A stretch of 64,000 nt of DNA from Hippophae tibetana (taxonomy: Eukaryota; Streptophyta; Magnoliopsida; Rosales; Elaeagnaceae), in the NCBI GenBank assembly GCA_037013495.1, contig CM072812.1:37236001-37300000 (forward strand), in the 5' to 3' direction. The translations under genes were made by a program, and so were the position numbers. Each line of letters starts with the position of its first letter. The stretch's first letter is position 1. This document shows, piece by piece, positions 12,050-25,088 of the stretch. The notes below the pieces were generated by a model, which worked only from the letters and a program-made list of their open reading frames with translations, was not told the DNA's origin and did not search any database.

Positions 12050-12480
12050 ATATAGCTGAGAATTTTTGAACAATTGGAAGCCGCTTTCGATGACAAGGCT
12101 AAAAAATTGATATTACGCGATCGTTACTGTCCATCTTTATCAACCAATTCCCCTCTTTTCATCTTTCCTTTCAGGGTTTACCACTCTTCATAGCTTCTTG
12201 AACTTTTTTTAGGGTCTCGCTCCCAGAGTTCTAGAGTATACACCCTCACGTCATACGACTCCGTCTCGAAATCAGGACCTCCCCTTCCTTTGACCATCGG
12301 GTCCTCGAACCAATCTGTCCTCCCTTTCTATTCCTCGGTAAGCGATTTCTTTTCATTTATTCATTCATTCATTGATTCAAGGTAGCTGTAGCTTGCTTCC
12401 AAGTCCAAGCGCTAGCGGTAGAAGCTAGTCGCCAGAAGCGAACTTCTGGGCCGGGAAGGAGCCAAAAAACGTGAGCACCC
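12050..12480. other. Candidate nuclear insertion of mitochondrial DNA (NUMT)
   Basis: The base composition changes sharply: roughly half G+C inside AT-rich surroundings. Passages such as GCTAGCGGTAGAAGCTAG, GAAGCGAACTTCTGGGCC and the (ATTC)n-like run near 12357 have the texture of plant mitochondrial intergenic DNA. Nothing here is coding. This rests on composition and general familiarity, not on a confirmed match. A diverged transposon fragment is the alternative. Confidence 0.4.
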
Positions 12481-13929
12481 TTGCAATCTTTCTAAAGCAA
12501 CAAGTGACTTTGAGAAAGAAGTGCCTTAGATTCGAATTAGTTCAAATCACCTATTACTTTTAATATAGATACCATAAGTTGGTTTGATACGGTATTTAGA
12601 TGCTTTCCTGTCAAGGATATTTATGAGATTATCGTGACAAAGAAGATTTTTTCAAATCAAAATGGTTCGTAGAAGTTAATTTGAAAGGATAAACTTCATG
12701 AGATACACAAATTGTTCCTATGAAAAATAGTTTTTAGTGCTTTAGGTATAACGAAGTATTTTGCTCACTTCCTTCAAATTCAAAAAATGTCATGTCCTTT
12801 ATGTCACAGTGAAATATAAGATGAGGAATATCTATTTATTAGATGTGATATTCTTAAATCCTGATAGAAATATGTAAATTCGAATATTAATTAGCATTTT
12901 TTAGAAAACTTAGACATTCTTACTTATATACGTGTCATTTTAAAACTTCTAAGTGTTATTATTCCACCAGATATGTCTTCGTAATTGTTCACACTTACTA
13001 TTGTTATCATGCTTGAAAAATTTAGTGGTTATGAAATAAGATTTTGTTTAAAAGACATATGTTATCTGTTTATTTTATCATCAGTGATATTATTTAACAG
13101 ATAAATGAATTCAAATATCTTATTTCAAAATATTTCAATCCTTTAATTTTAGTGGATACATAAAATTATACTGTTATACTTGCTCGTTGACAAGCTCCAC
13201 CTTCAGGTGCCATCAAATTTACTTTTGATAGCACTTGGTTTCATGAAAGTTCAATAATTGATTTTAGCATGTTTGATAACATAGAGAGTTCTTTTATACA
13301 TGAAGTAATTTTATCATAGCCCATTGTGTGAAACATGTTGAAGCCATGATCTTTTTGCCACTTTTTAATATGCTATTAATTATAAGCATCTTGTTTTATA
13401 TATAGAAGGGGTCGAGAAGCATATTATTGATGTATTCAATAATACTCCCATGAACTATTTTATATAAGTTATGGATATCATTGATATTCAACCTTTGTAG
13501 AAGTTATGGATATCATTGATATTCAACCATCTATATTCAGTGGATTTTGCCTCAAAATAATACAATAACTTATAACTTGATACATTGGGATCGTCTACAT
13601 CAAATTACATAAGAAATCAAGCTCAATGAGTTACCCCTCAACTTATGAAAAGGTTACCAAATAGAAGATCAAGACATTTATCTTTTTTTTTTAGGGAAAA
13701 AAAGAAAGATTTGTGGCTTCTATCAAATGGAGACATTCTTATCATAATTATAATATTGATAAAAAAATATAAATTTTAGTTTATTACTACAAAAATAATA
13801 ATGAGTTGTATACGTTACCATCTTTTACTAAATATGAAACACACTTACTTTGACTTCTCCATTGGTTGGATATCATTAAAAAGGAAGCTAAACCTTTCAT
13901 AATAAAGGATCAAAATCTTTATAAGATAA
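12481..13929. other. Intergenic, no gene seen
   Basis: Moderately AT-rich unique-looking sequence with no ORF of note. It contains only the short tandem duplication at 13467-13527. Confidence 0.4.
13467..13527. repeat. Two-copy short tandem duplication, 34-bp spacing
   Basis: A 27-bp block beginning AAGTTATGGATATCATTGAT is present at 13467-13493 and again at 13501-13527 without mismatch, a recent local duplication. Confidence 0.85.
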
Positions 13930-15125
13930 ACTAATAACTTAATATTGTGTAAGAAAAATTGAAAAAAAAAAAATTAAATTGTTAAAACAACGAAGCTACA
14001 AAAAAATTATAAAATAGATTACAAGATGTAAAAATATGTGGGTAAACCACAACATGCAAGAAAAACAAAATAAATGAAGTTAATTATAAAATAGAGTAAA
14101 TATAAGCATAGAATAAATTTACAAAAAACAGATGGCCAAAGAAAAGGTTGAAACAAAGAAAGCAAAGAAAAAAATTCACAACAGATTGAGCAATGAGGCC
14201 TATAAGCACATAAAATCATAATATGAATCTAACAAAAAAATAAAAGCACGAATAAAATATAAATCAAACCAAACCAATGATATTAGATAAGCAAACAATT
14301 CAACAAAAGAGAAGAAAAGAAACACCAACATAGCAACGCATTGATATACATGTAAGGGCCAGTAAATACAATGAACAAATAGTAAACACAAATAAGTAGA
14401 ATAAATAAAGAAAGCTAAGTTTAAATAGATTAAGATAATAAAAATATAAAGTAAAAAAATAGGAAAAATTGAAAACACATAACAAGAAAGAAAAATAAAA
14501 ACTACAAGTTACATATAAAGAAAATGAATAAGAAGACAAGCAAAACCAAAACGCAAAAAAATAATAAAATTTTCCAAATAAAATGTGAATAACTAAATGC
14601 CAACCACTTGGTAAAAGAAATAGCCACGATGAGGTAATGTTTATAATATGAAGCTAACAACAAATTAAAGCACGAAGAAAAAGTAAGTCAAACCATTCAA
14701 ATGATACCAAATTGAAATCAAAGGCACAAAAAGAAAAGAAAAAAACATATTAGATAAAGTAAATAAACATATCACGAGCACCTAACAAGTCAAATAAGCT
14801 AGTGAATCTCACAAACCAAAAGCAAGCAAAGAAAGAACTAATAAGACAAACACATTAAAAGAGATCAGCAAACAAAAACACTTTTAAGTAAGACAAAAAA
14901 AAAAAGCAGCTTAATATCTCACGAGCAAATCGATCAAATAACATTAATAATGAAAACACAATTAAAAAAAATAATCAAAATATAAAAAGAAATATATATA
15001 TAAAAAGAAGAAGCAATGATAAACACATAACAAGTAAAAAAGAAGAAGAAGATGATAAATAAAACCAAAAAGAAGAGTATAATTATTTAAAAAACAATAA
15101 AAAAGAAAACTAAAAACCTACCAAA
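13930..15125. repeat. A-rich strand-asymmetric block with degenerate ~425-bp repeat
   Basis: The + strand is dominated by A with G interspersed (AAAGAAAGCAAAGAAAAAA and the like) for 1.2 kb; T and C are depleted. A segment starting ATAATATGAATCTAAC near 14218 recurs as ATAATATGAAGCTAAC near 14643. Both continue with AAAGCACGAA and then TCAAACCA, giving a repeat spacing of about 425 bp. Long open frames on the minus strand are by-products of the skew and encode only F/L/Y/S-rich strings. Confidence 0.55.
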
Positions 15126-15237
15126 TAAGGCACCAAATTGGGTTATCCTATCACGAACAAATTTGCCAACTTAAATATAATCCTAATATATCTAAAGCTT
15201 GATAGCAGAAAAATAAAGAAATACAATAATATCAGTA

Positions 15238-15738
15238 GGCAAGTAAATTTACCCTGATGCTCACAAATCCCACTTGACATGTCCTAATCTGGCCTGCATT
15301 GAAACTCGATTAGGTATTGAGGATTTCGGCCGATCTTACCTGAATTATGTTAGTATCATACTTAGTGTCAATCATTTTAACAACAACCCGGCCCAAAATC
15401 AGCCCAAAATGCAAATTTAAATTTTATAAACATATATAAATTTGATATTGTATTAAAAAAATATATGTACATTTTACAATTTCATGATATTATTTTCGAG
15501 TTCTTGGGTAATTTAAATTGAATATTGATTTAATTTATAGTTCAAAAATCCATGTCAAAAGTTAATGATCTTAAATTGACTATAAGCTTCCATTTAATTT
15601 AAAAAGTCAGCTCGACCCAACTTGAAAATATTCATCTGCCTACAGTGTTTGGTCTGACCTCAATCCAAATCCAAAGTTTTAGGCTTTGTACTCATTTTAA
15701 TTTGCATACTTAATTTTTAGTAATAATTAAAAAGATAA
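15238..15738. repeat. Dispersed repeat, copy B
   Basis: Second copy of the repeat at 11191-11656, in the same orientation, starting GGCAAGTAAATTTACCCTGA and ending TAATTAAAAAGATA. It contains a short insertion relative to copy A (an extra ATATAAATTTGATATTG-like stretch near 15432). Divergence is large enough that the copies are old. Confidence 0.65.
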
Positions 15739-16635
15739 TTCTAATAGATAGTTCTTTGTTTTTAGGTGAAAAAAAATGATTAGTGTTCAAAATATTTAAT
15801 ATGATTTAATTTGTTTTGGTTTAGGATTAAACGAATTCGATCAGATATTAATATGTGAATAAATAGATATCTATGATTCGATTCAAATTTTTTATTTTTC
15901 TCTAAAACTAAAACATTATTTGATGTAGTGTATTATATATTTTATATTCATAAATAAAAATAAAAATAAAAATAATTATAATTATAATTATATAAATTAA
16001 AAAAACTTTAATATTTTTATAATAATTTTTTACATTATTAACTTAATCTCATATAAATTTTAAAATGAGCACAATTTATACATTCATTCAATAAATCAAT
16101 AAGATTTTCTTTTATTTATAAATAAAAAATAAAATTTGAGTTAATTATTCAAAAATTAGAAAATAATAATATCGTTTATAATAAATATAATAAGAAAATA
16201 AATAGTTATTAATATAATGAGATTTGAATTTTTGTTTAATAAATTTTAAGCAATAATAGATACATTTATGAAAATTATAAGAGAGAGAAAGTTATCTATA
16301 TAAAAATGTAAGAGAAAGAAATTTTAAAATTTACATTATATTCATAATGTAATTTTTTCAAATAAATAGTTGTAAAAATTAGAAAAATACATTAAGAATG
16401 TGTGATTCTTCTAGTTCTAAAAATATAGTTTTAAAAAGATTTAGATTTCAATCTATCTGATTTATGGATCGATTGGCGTGATTCTTCCTTATTTTATCCA
16501 ATTCGTTGATCTTGCATGTGGATCATCATCGGATATGATCCGAAAGTGATTCTTTTGATTCGATACATAGTGGAACACATAGAGCAAACATCCATGGAGT
16601 TCCAATCTAGTGGATCTTTTTGCTATCTCTACTAG
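15739..16635. other. AT-rich intergenic
   Basis: Very AT-rich, with AAAATAAAAATAATTATAATT-type low complexity. No gene or element end is recognised. Confidence 0.4.
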
Positions 16636-19600
16636 AAAGTATTGGGATAGTTTCATACATTCCACGTGGTAAGCAAAATAATGGTCACAGTTAACAAAAA
16701 TCCTTATAAGTCAAGCATAATAAGTATTGAGTCATCAGATAAACATGACTACAAGATAACCTAAGATATGTATTTTTATTGTCAAGAGCACTTGGGGATC
16801 TGATCGCACACAGAGGAAATAGTTAACATTAGTGCTAGTTCTCAACTACACATGTGGAGAACTTATCTAATATAGCGATAATAATGGCTCAGTTGGCTCT
16901 ACTGAGACATGAGTCATGTGCATATTGACTTAACTAAATTTGTAACATCATACTGAGTTAGTAAACATCATAATGCACTAAATTTGGACCAAATCTGTTT
17001 GTCATGATGCTTTACCAAGTCATTACATATCTGAATGCTAAGTAGAGCCAACTATCATGAATACATAAGGGGAAGTACTCTGATAGTTGTAAAATATTTA
17101 TTGAACTTGCTTATTTGTATAAAAACGAGTATACATAATAAAGTTGATTTAATCTTAATTTTCATGCAAATTATCTTGCATGTAAGTACTGATTCTAATA
17201 ATGAAAATAAAATATATTCTTGTAATGTATATGATCTTGATATGTAAATATTTCTTCCAATACTAGTGAAAATGAGTGCACTTTTCATAAACACACAACT
17301 TCTAAAAATTGGATATACTTCAACATGAATGTGGTTCAAAACAATGCAATAAGTGTTTTAGAAAAGATATTAGGTATCTACTCACAATATTAAATCACCG
17401 TTGGTTCTCTATGTTCACTATATGGCCTGCTTGCTCAAATCTCTATAAATTGTGTTAGAATATGAATAATATCATAGCTTGCTTATTTAATTCAAATTGA
17501 AAGGCACTCCAACACTTCCAAAACAAGGGTTGATAATATTTGATTGTTATATTTTAAATAGTTTTAGGTTACTCCTAAACCTATCCTTGTAATTTCAAAT
17601 ATGAATTTTGATCGAAATGACTAAATTCAGTTTTGTAAAAACATACCAAAACTATACATTTCAATCTTTGAAATAAGATATTATGCACTCAAATATCCTA
17701 AGAAAGATCCTTTCAATCCATAGAATACCAATTAGTTTCAAAATAGATTTTTCAGCATACTTTCAACAGAACATACCTTTAGTTAATTTTCTATAAATTT
17801 GTCTAGAAAACTTGAAATAACAAGCAAATAACAAGATATAAATAATCCAATTTCAATCAGCGAAACTATTTCAAATAACAAAAATACCGATTTGATTTCA
17901 AACAATTTTCCCAGCACCAATCTTACTGACATATCTGTCGTTAAACATGCATAACTTTGTTTAGGAAATTCGAAACAACAAATTGAAAAATGTTTCTAAA
18001 ACTAGACATATCAAGATTTAAAATAAGATATAATTTAAAAAAATCCTAGCTATATAACTATTTTAAATAGCAAAACATGTCTGTCATAAAACAACCCTCA
18101 TTTGAATAGGTATAACTTTGTGAAAAAAAACTCTGAATTACAAATCGTAAAATTTGTGATAAACTAGAAATCTATATATTTTCAAAAATATAATTCCCAA
18201 ACTCTAATTTGTTGTGGAAGTTTAATAGTTTTCAATTAAATTTTTGGAAAACTATTTTCTATGAAATTTACATCACAAATGACTTGATCTTGGATATTAC
18301 TAGCCAAGGCAATTCCTCTTGAGGACATGTGTCCTCAAAATCTCATGCTTAACCATATATATATATATTTCCATGTGTCACTGAGGAGTTAGAGGACAAG
18401 TTGCTCATCAATTTTGAATGGAAAAAACCAAAATACCCTTATCCTATTACATGAAAAGTTTTAAGAGTTAAGGGCATTTTAGTAAATTTATTCAAAAAAT
18501 AAAGAAATTAATTTAACCCTTTTTAATTTAATATAACATATGTATATCATAAAAATTAAACTCATAAATTTCGTCTTCTATACATTAAGGGTAAAATCGT
18601 AAAATTTTTGAAAATATAACTTTAGTTAAAATTTGATTTTTTATAAGGAATGTGATGTTACATAGAGTGTACATGATCCAACCCATATCCAAATAGAGTC
18701 CAAAAAATGATGTGATCCACCATGATGAGAGAAAGATTTAGGGCTGGCCAAATAGAGCCTATCTATAAAGTACAAGGCTATCCATCCATGGATGCTTAGG
18801 AAGCATCCCTTTGACCATTCATCTTGAACAAGAGTCTTCTGTTAATCATGATTTAAGTGAGCATATCGAGGCTCGTATGTAGGGACACTCGATCCAAGCC
18901 AACCATGTTAACCATATGGCCTCATTGACTAATGGCTACCCTAAAAATAATCACTTAGATGGGGTAACAACAATCATCGATTTAACTATTGATTGACTTG
19001 CATGCAAAAAAAGGTTAAATTGAGGTTGACCCCAAGACTTAACTATCTTGACCAAGTTCATGTTCATTCTGGAAGCCTTGGTTACTCTACACTCTTACAA
19101 GTTTAAGATGTCTAACACGGGCGTCAGTACTAACGGCCCATTGGATCCCATAGATGACTTCAAGGGATGGAACCATTTGTCCTTCTTGACTTATAAAGAA
19201 TACACTCTAAAATATTTTAAAGAACTTTATAAGATATGGAACCACTTTTTCCTATATTAGGACTCCCTATAGCTTCTTCCAATGCCTATAGTGCCACAAT
19301 GCCCATTCGTAGGTTGTATAGTCTAGATTGCCACCTAAAAGGTCTTATGGTCAATGTTGACATTCTTAAGTCTATATTGTTGGCCTATAGGTCATGATGT
19401 TTACATTATTTTTTCCTCACTAGTCGCAAATCTATAACTTCATATTCAATCAAAATAGTCTAGAACATGCCTCAAGGATGCATCTGGTGGGATAGTTTAT
19501 GACCTTCTGAGTTACATCATCTCCTTACAAAATGATGTCACGGTTAAGACTACAAAGTCTCAAGAACCTTCTAGATTACATAATACAGGCTGTATCTCTC

Positions 19601-20059
19601 AAAGGTATGTAGTTTAGGATGTCACCTATTAGGTTGTATGAGATAGGACATTGTGGTGCCAAATAAGATGTACTATCCCACACAATGGATCACATTGATC
19701 AAGCCTTGATTGCCTAGAGTATGAGTAGGAATCTGGAAGTCTAAGACTTTTTTATTCAACACCCCTACAAGAGGGGACTGTTTATCAACTCAACTACAAA
19801 TATTTCTCTAAGTTGAGAGGCATCTCATGCTTGGATAACTTGAAAATTTCTAGCATTACAAGTAGTGGGATTGGTAGACTGGGGGCCTAGCCAAGAAATA
19901 CTTGAACCAACAAATCACCCCAACTTAGAAAAACTCAAGCAACCATAATAAGGTATGAATGAAAAATAAGACCATAGGTATATAAGTTAAAGATCACCTA
20001 GACATCGAACTGTCACCTTGCCAGATAGAACATGACCCAACAAAATATAGCCAGTTAGG

Positions 20060-20235
20060 ACCAAGAATGATTGGTTAGGGCTAGGTATGGCTAGTCAAGA
20101 ATATATGCGGTTGACCAAGTTTAGAATTGGCTGGTCGGCTTCACTCTTGAATTGGTCAACCAAAAGTGTGGTCAACCGGCTATGATATGGCTAGCTAGAA
20201 ATATGACCAGGCGGATGTGTGGTCGACTAGATAGG
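20060..20235. repeat. GGTTGACC/GGCTAGTC motif cluster in Gypsy-A
   Basis: Short alternating motifs (GGTTGACCA, GGCTGGTCGG, GGTCAACC, GGCTAGCTAG) repeat about eight times in 175 bp. A similar cluster (TTGGCCATA, CTGGCCAGG, GCTAGACC) lies at 22430-22530. Such GGCC-core repeats are often seen inside non-coding parts of plant LTR elements. Confidence 0.45.
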
Positions 20236-21123
20236 CTTAATTTATAGGCTTGGAAATCATGCCCTATCTTCCATGAACCGTCTTACCTCGGGTATAAGAC
20301 CCAATATCTCCAATATCGCCTTTATATACTCATGTTCTCACATATTGACTCAAGGGCCCCTAATCTTATTAATGGATAAGACCAAGGTCAGGTCTAGAAA
20401 TAATATTATAAGTAAAGAAGTGCATGAATCGAGGCCAAGGATATATAGGTATATATGTCCAAAATATCTATGTAAGAATGTAAAAGGTGAAAACATAAAA
20501 TTGCACCATATAAATAAATTGGATTGTGACATGTCACAAGATGTCCAACCATAACATATCATTCAATGATGCATATCTCCCTAGAAAATATTTCCAAAAG
20601 AGATATGCGAGAGTACCCCAAGAGCATACTTTAGAAATTTGCCCAAGTTCCTTATAAGAGCACTTGGGTAAGAAAGATACATCAAGTTTATAACATGTTT
20701 TGAATCCTCCTGGGCTATAGAGATTCACACAATGTCTAGGAGTTAAGAATGTTTTTCTACTCAACCTAGGCTATAGATATTCAAACAACGCCTAGAAGGA
20801 AAACACATAAGAGGTAAACATAAGCTAGGAAGGCCCTACAACAGAAGTTTAAAAAGGTAATTTCTATACTTGACTAGGGCCATTGCCTTAATATATCATC
20901 TTGTTCAATGCCTCCACATATAATGGTAGTCTTGGAAGGACAAAAAATAACATATGATGCTACGTATAAAGAATCTACGAGTCAGAAACATCACCTTGTT
21001 ATGATAGAAAATAACAAGTGCTTCACAAACACTTTTATTCTAATAAAAATTGTGTTTGCAAGTTCTTATTCCATATAATGCTGAACTGAGATGATTTAAC
21101 ATGACAAAAAGTCCAACATTAAA

Positions 21124-21920
21124 TCAATAAACGGGTATGAGTTGCACCATATCTAGTAAGTTCAAGACCCTTAGTGTGACACTATTAGGGACTAAGCACA
21201 AATAAGCCTTCAGTACCTTAATAGGGCATGCAACTCCATAGTGAATAAGAAGCACCTCAATAGGTGAGCTCTGCGTCTCAAGTCCCAGACCATTGTACAA
21301 TCCACACAAGCTGGACCACGTTAAGTTATAAAAAGGATGCATCCTAATCAAAGGCTCTATGTTCTATACTACAACTAATGTAGAAAACAACTTAACTAGA
21401 TCTATTACCCCTTAATTGGCCATAGATCTTAAAATGGGCCATGGCTCAAAAGCCACTTAGCCTTGGGACTGAGCACAGTAAAATCCTTAGTATCATGCTA
21501 GGGCATGCACCTATGATAAAGTAATGAATAGGAAGCATCTTGAAAAGTGAGATTTATGCTTTTAAGGCTAGGCCACCGAAGAGTCCACGAATGCTAGGCA
21601 CGTTAAGTTACAAACATGATGCATCTTAATCATAGACTATGATATAGACTATAACTAACATGGAGAAAATCTTAACTCGGTTTATATTTCCCCTTAATTG
21701 GCAATAGATCCTAAAAAGAGGTTATGGCTCGAAAGCCACATCACCCTAGGTCCAGGAATTGTTTCAGATTCCTACACCATATCAAAAATGCAAGCTTAAG
21801 TTTGTGGAATTTTATCAGGGCATGCACTATTAACAAGTCAGTGAATAAGAAGTATCCTGAGAGGTGAGCTATGTATTTTTAGAGCCCAGGTCACCAAATG
21901 CACCATAAAGCCCTATCAAT
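21124..21920. repeat. Imperfect tandem repeat, about 270-320 bp unit, ~2.5 copies
   Basis: AGGGCATGCA starts at 21232, 21500 and 21817. Each is followed by a GTGAATA(A/G)GAAG block, a (A/G)GTGAG(C/A)T block and CCA-rich text. The first two copies also share GCACGTTAAGTTA-like text and CCCTTAATTGGC(C/A)ATAGAT, then GCTC(A/G)AAAGCCAC. The intervals of 268 and 317 bp show indels between copies. It lies in the interior of Gypsy-A. Confidence 0.7.
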
Positions 21921-23519
21921 TTCCTTTTCAAGCCATGCCACGATGTGTATCCTCCTAGAGAATGAATACCCATTAGGATGTAACTTAGTGTATCATTCTT
22001 TGTTAAGTACCTTCCTAACATTCTAGAAAATCCTAGATACAAGTCAAGCATATAATTTATTAAGTATACCTGAATCTAGTCCTACCAAAACTTGTGATCC
22101 CCCACTTCTTGGACTTTTCTAAAATGTTCAATTTTTTTACATCTACATCACTTCATTCTAGTGAGAAATGGAGTGCACAAGTTAGAAAAAGATTAAAAAG
22201 AAAAGTCCATTTGTTAGAGAATAGGGGTACCCAAAAGAACAATATCAAAGCTCTCAACACTTATACAAATCCTTCTAGAAAAAGAAGAAGTCATGCATCA
22301 AAAAATCCTACCAGGATCTCAAAAATGTCATCATAGATGTAATCAAAATAATTGTACTAGCTCGAAGGACCAAACCTATTAATCAGTTTGGACCTTCCCT
22401 ATTTAAACTTCACCTGCTAGGAATGAGGTTGGCCATAATTTTGCTAGCCAATATGTTGCTTGTTAGGACATAGCTGGCCAGGAATTTGCCTACCATGAAT
22501 TCATTGGTTATTGGTTAGAACATAGCTAGACCAATTCATACTACCCATGTCGACCTTCGTCCACCTCAACATGCACCAATGGCTAAACTATTTACCCTTG
22601 GTGGCAGAAACAATATCCAAGTACAACTTCCAATTTCTGAGAATATGAAAGGCAGTTACGAATGAGATTTCAGAGGCTTAGAAAAATCCTCTCACTCACA
22701 CATTTTGTACCCAAACCTGAAGAGTCTAGTAGGCATGATCGATAATACAAAAGGTGAAATACATTATACTACCCTAGGGTTAACTTTATAAGTACCAACA
22801 GTTACTTCGACATAACTCCTTAATAGTTCGATTGGAAATCTAGAAGCACAACCAATGAAAAAAAGCTACCACACACATTTTGAGTCATTTGGACAGGTAG
22901 AAAATCACATAAAAGTTGGCCTAGTGTTGCTAGTGTGATTGAAAAGGTTTATGAACTCAAGTATCAACAAAAAATACAATATGGCCTTCTTTCCTACGAG
23001 ACAAATTATATGGAAGCTAATATTGGGGGTAATTTCGTACATCCCACGTGGCAAGAAAAGAGTGATCTAAAAAAGAAAGAGCCTTATGGGCCAAGACCAA
23101 CAAGGACTGAGTAATCAGATAAGTATGAACACAAGATAATCATAATAAAGAAATAAAGGCCCAATAATTATCTTGAATGGATAATTATAAATAGATGTCT
23201 ACAACGTTACATTAAGTTAATCTTATTTCAACAAGTTATAGCTATCAGGTTAACTCTCTCCCTTATATATACCCATACTTGTATGCATTCAAAGTGAAGT
23301 TGATCACATTATAGAGAATTATAGCCAAACACAATCTTTACTAATAATCACAGAGCGAGATTTTAGATCTCTTATAGACTTCATCATCTTGTTACTAACT
23401 TAAGCATCAGAAAGTTAAAGACTATCTTTCTTAATAATGGTTCGAGGTCTTAAGGGTTTGTTTTATCTCACTATTGACGAATGCTCAAAAAAATACTAAA
23501 ATTACCATGATTTTATGAA

Positions 23520-24459
23520 CATTAATTGATTATATATATATATATTTATATGATTTTATCATATATTTATATAAATTTGTCTTTTCAGAATCACGGGTAT
23601 TTTTATTGTTTTTCAGGTATTTTCGCTTAAAAATGTAACTTAAAGACATAAAGAGGAATACTGGAGGCAATACATCACAAATATATTCATAACATAAATG
23701 AAGAAAAGTCAACAAATATGAAAAAATTGGACAAAATGGGTCAAAAAGAGGAAATCACCCACGTAGCCGCCTAGTCGTGCACAACACGCCCATTCCGTGT
23801 GTGCCCGGTCCCACACACCGCATTTTTCTGTTCGCGCGCACCCCTGCTCCTTTCCGCGCCCCTACTCCAGTCCACGCGTGTCGCTGTTCCCATCTACCCT
23901 AATCCGCGTGCGACGCTGCGCCCCACGCCAGTATGACATCAACATCGATGTCATCATTCACTGCTCCGTGTTTCCACCATTTTTAATCATTTTTTCACCC
24001 AATTTTTCTTCCCATCCTCACATATAAATACTCTCATTCTCTTCATAACTAAACACAGCTAAAAACACATCTTCTTTCTCTTTCTTTCTCTCCATTTCTT
24101 AGTTTTTAAGTTTTTCTTAGTTTTTAGCTTTTCTTAGTTAGCTTTATCTAGGATTAGGATTAGGTTTTTTCGATAGAGTTTAGACAATTTAAAGTTTGTA
24201 AAATAATAAACTATGGTGTAAATTTATTATTATTTTATTGTTGTATCTTGAGAGATAAATTTTTGTCGTTCTCAAACATCCACAGTGAGCGAAAAAATTA
24301 TCTTAAGGACATTATGTGATACACAAATCTCAACTATTATTATTTTTTATTTAATTTATATATTATTTAAATTTTGTATTTATATATTTATATATCTTTC
24401 TAATTTTTTAATAAAATAATTTCATTTTTAAATTGTTTGTCTATATATTATTTCTAACA
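23520..24459 (+). mobile_element. LTR-like sequence with TATA box, upstream of Copia-1
   Basis: The stretch 23760-23935 is unusually G+C-rich (GCGCGC, CACGCC) and is followed by CATATAAATACTCTC near 24016 as a TATA box and a CT-rich leader. From about 24140 to 24459 it aligns closely with the R/U5 part of the LTR at 29573-30292: GATAGAGTTTA, TATGGTGTAAATTTATTATT, GTGAGCGAAAAAATTATCTT and the terminal TTTCTAACA. Upstream of 24140 the two are unrelated. It is either a 5' LTR with a replaced U3 or a solo LTR of a related family. No tRNA-primer site follows. Confidence 0.5.
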
Positions 24460-25088
24460 ATCTTAAGATAATCTCTCCCTTTATATTATGTTATATTTAT
24501 CTATTATATTATATATTTGTTATGTTATATATATATTCTATTATAATTACTATTTAATTTTCACATCTTTATTAATTTCTTTCATCATATGTTTAATATT
24601 AATTTTGCTCTTATATTAAACTATTTGTACTTTATTTACTTGATTTCATCGCTTTTTGTATTGTTGTTATTTTTAATTATTTTATATAATTGTAATATTT
24701 TTTTATATTGATATTTTATAGTAAGTATTTTGTTTTCTTTATTTATTTTGTATTACTAATCTTAATAGTCTTTACTTTATATTTATATTTTATTTTTACT
24801 ATATATATATTGCTTTATACATATATTTTATAATTTTATAAATAAATAAATTGTTTTATTTTAAAATTATTTAATCGCTATAATTAATGAAATTACAAAT
24901 ATATATGTTAATTAATATATTTCTATCATTTATTTATTAAATAGATATATAAATATTTTTTTAAACTAAAAACTTTATTTGGTAAATTTTAAAACTTAAA
25001 TTGATATTTGTGTATTGAACAAAAAATATAAAGAAAAGATTATGTAATCTGAAATGACAACTACAGTATTTTAAACTGAAAACCAACT
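24460..25088. other. AT-rich leader between LTR-like sequence and Copia-1 gag
   Basis: Extremely AT-rich. A methionine-tRNA primer-binding site (TGGTATCAGAGC-like) would be expected just after 24459 and is absent. No coding feature. Confidence 0.4.

Larger units (their letters stand above)
16636..23480 (+). mobile_element. Degenerate Gypsy-type LTR element, non-coding (Gypsy-A)
   Basis: Sequence at 16636-16770 (TATTGGGATAGTTTCATACA, then CCACGTGG) recurs at 23022-23160 (TATTGGGGGTAATTTCGTAC, then CCACGTGG). Both continue with related text up to ATCAGATAA. This fits the starts of two LTRs about 6.4 kb apart. The right copy continues into CTAACTTAAGCATCAGAAAG, a motif class common near the R/U5 part of plant Gypsy LTRs. 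The interior has no intact gag-pol. A short open stretch at 19048-19260 may derive from a gag-like ORF (DDFKGWNHLSFL), but that is weak. The interior is occupied by motif clusters and tandem repeats described separately. It is an old or non-autonomous element; the exact ends are uncertain and no target duplication was found. Confidence 0.45.

Noticed and set aside
14019..14539. Hydrophobic minus-strand open frames that look like membrane proteins
   Set aside because: They are the complement of an A-rich skewed tract; the F/Y/L/I-rich content follows from base composition.
23797..24027. 76-residue + strand open frame in the G+C-rich stretch
   Set aside because: It covers an LTR promoter-like segment, is proline/arginine/histidine-rich because of composition, and matches no domain.
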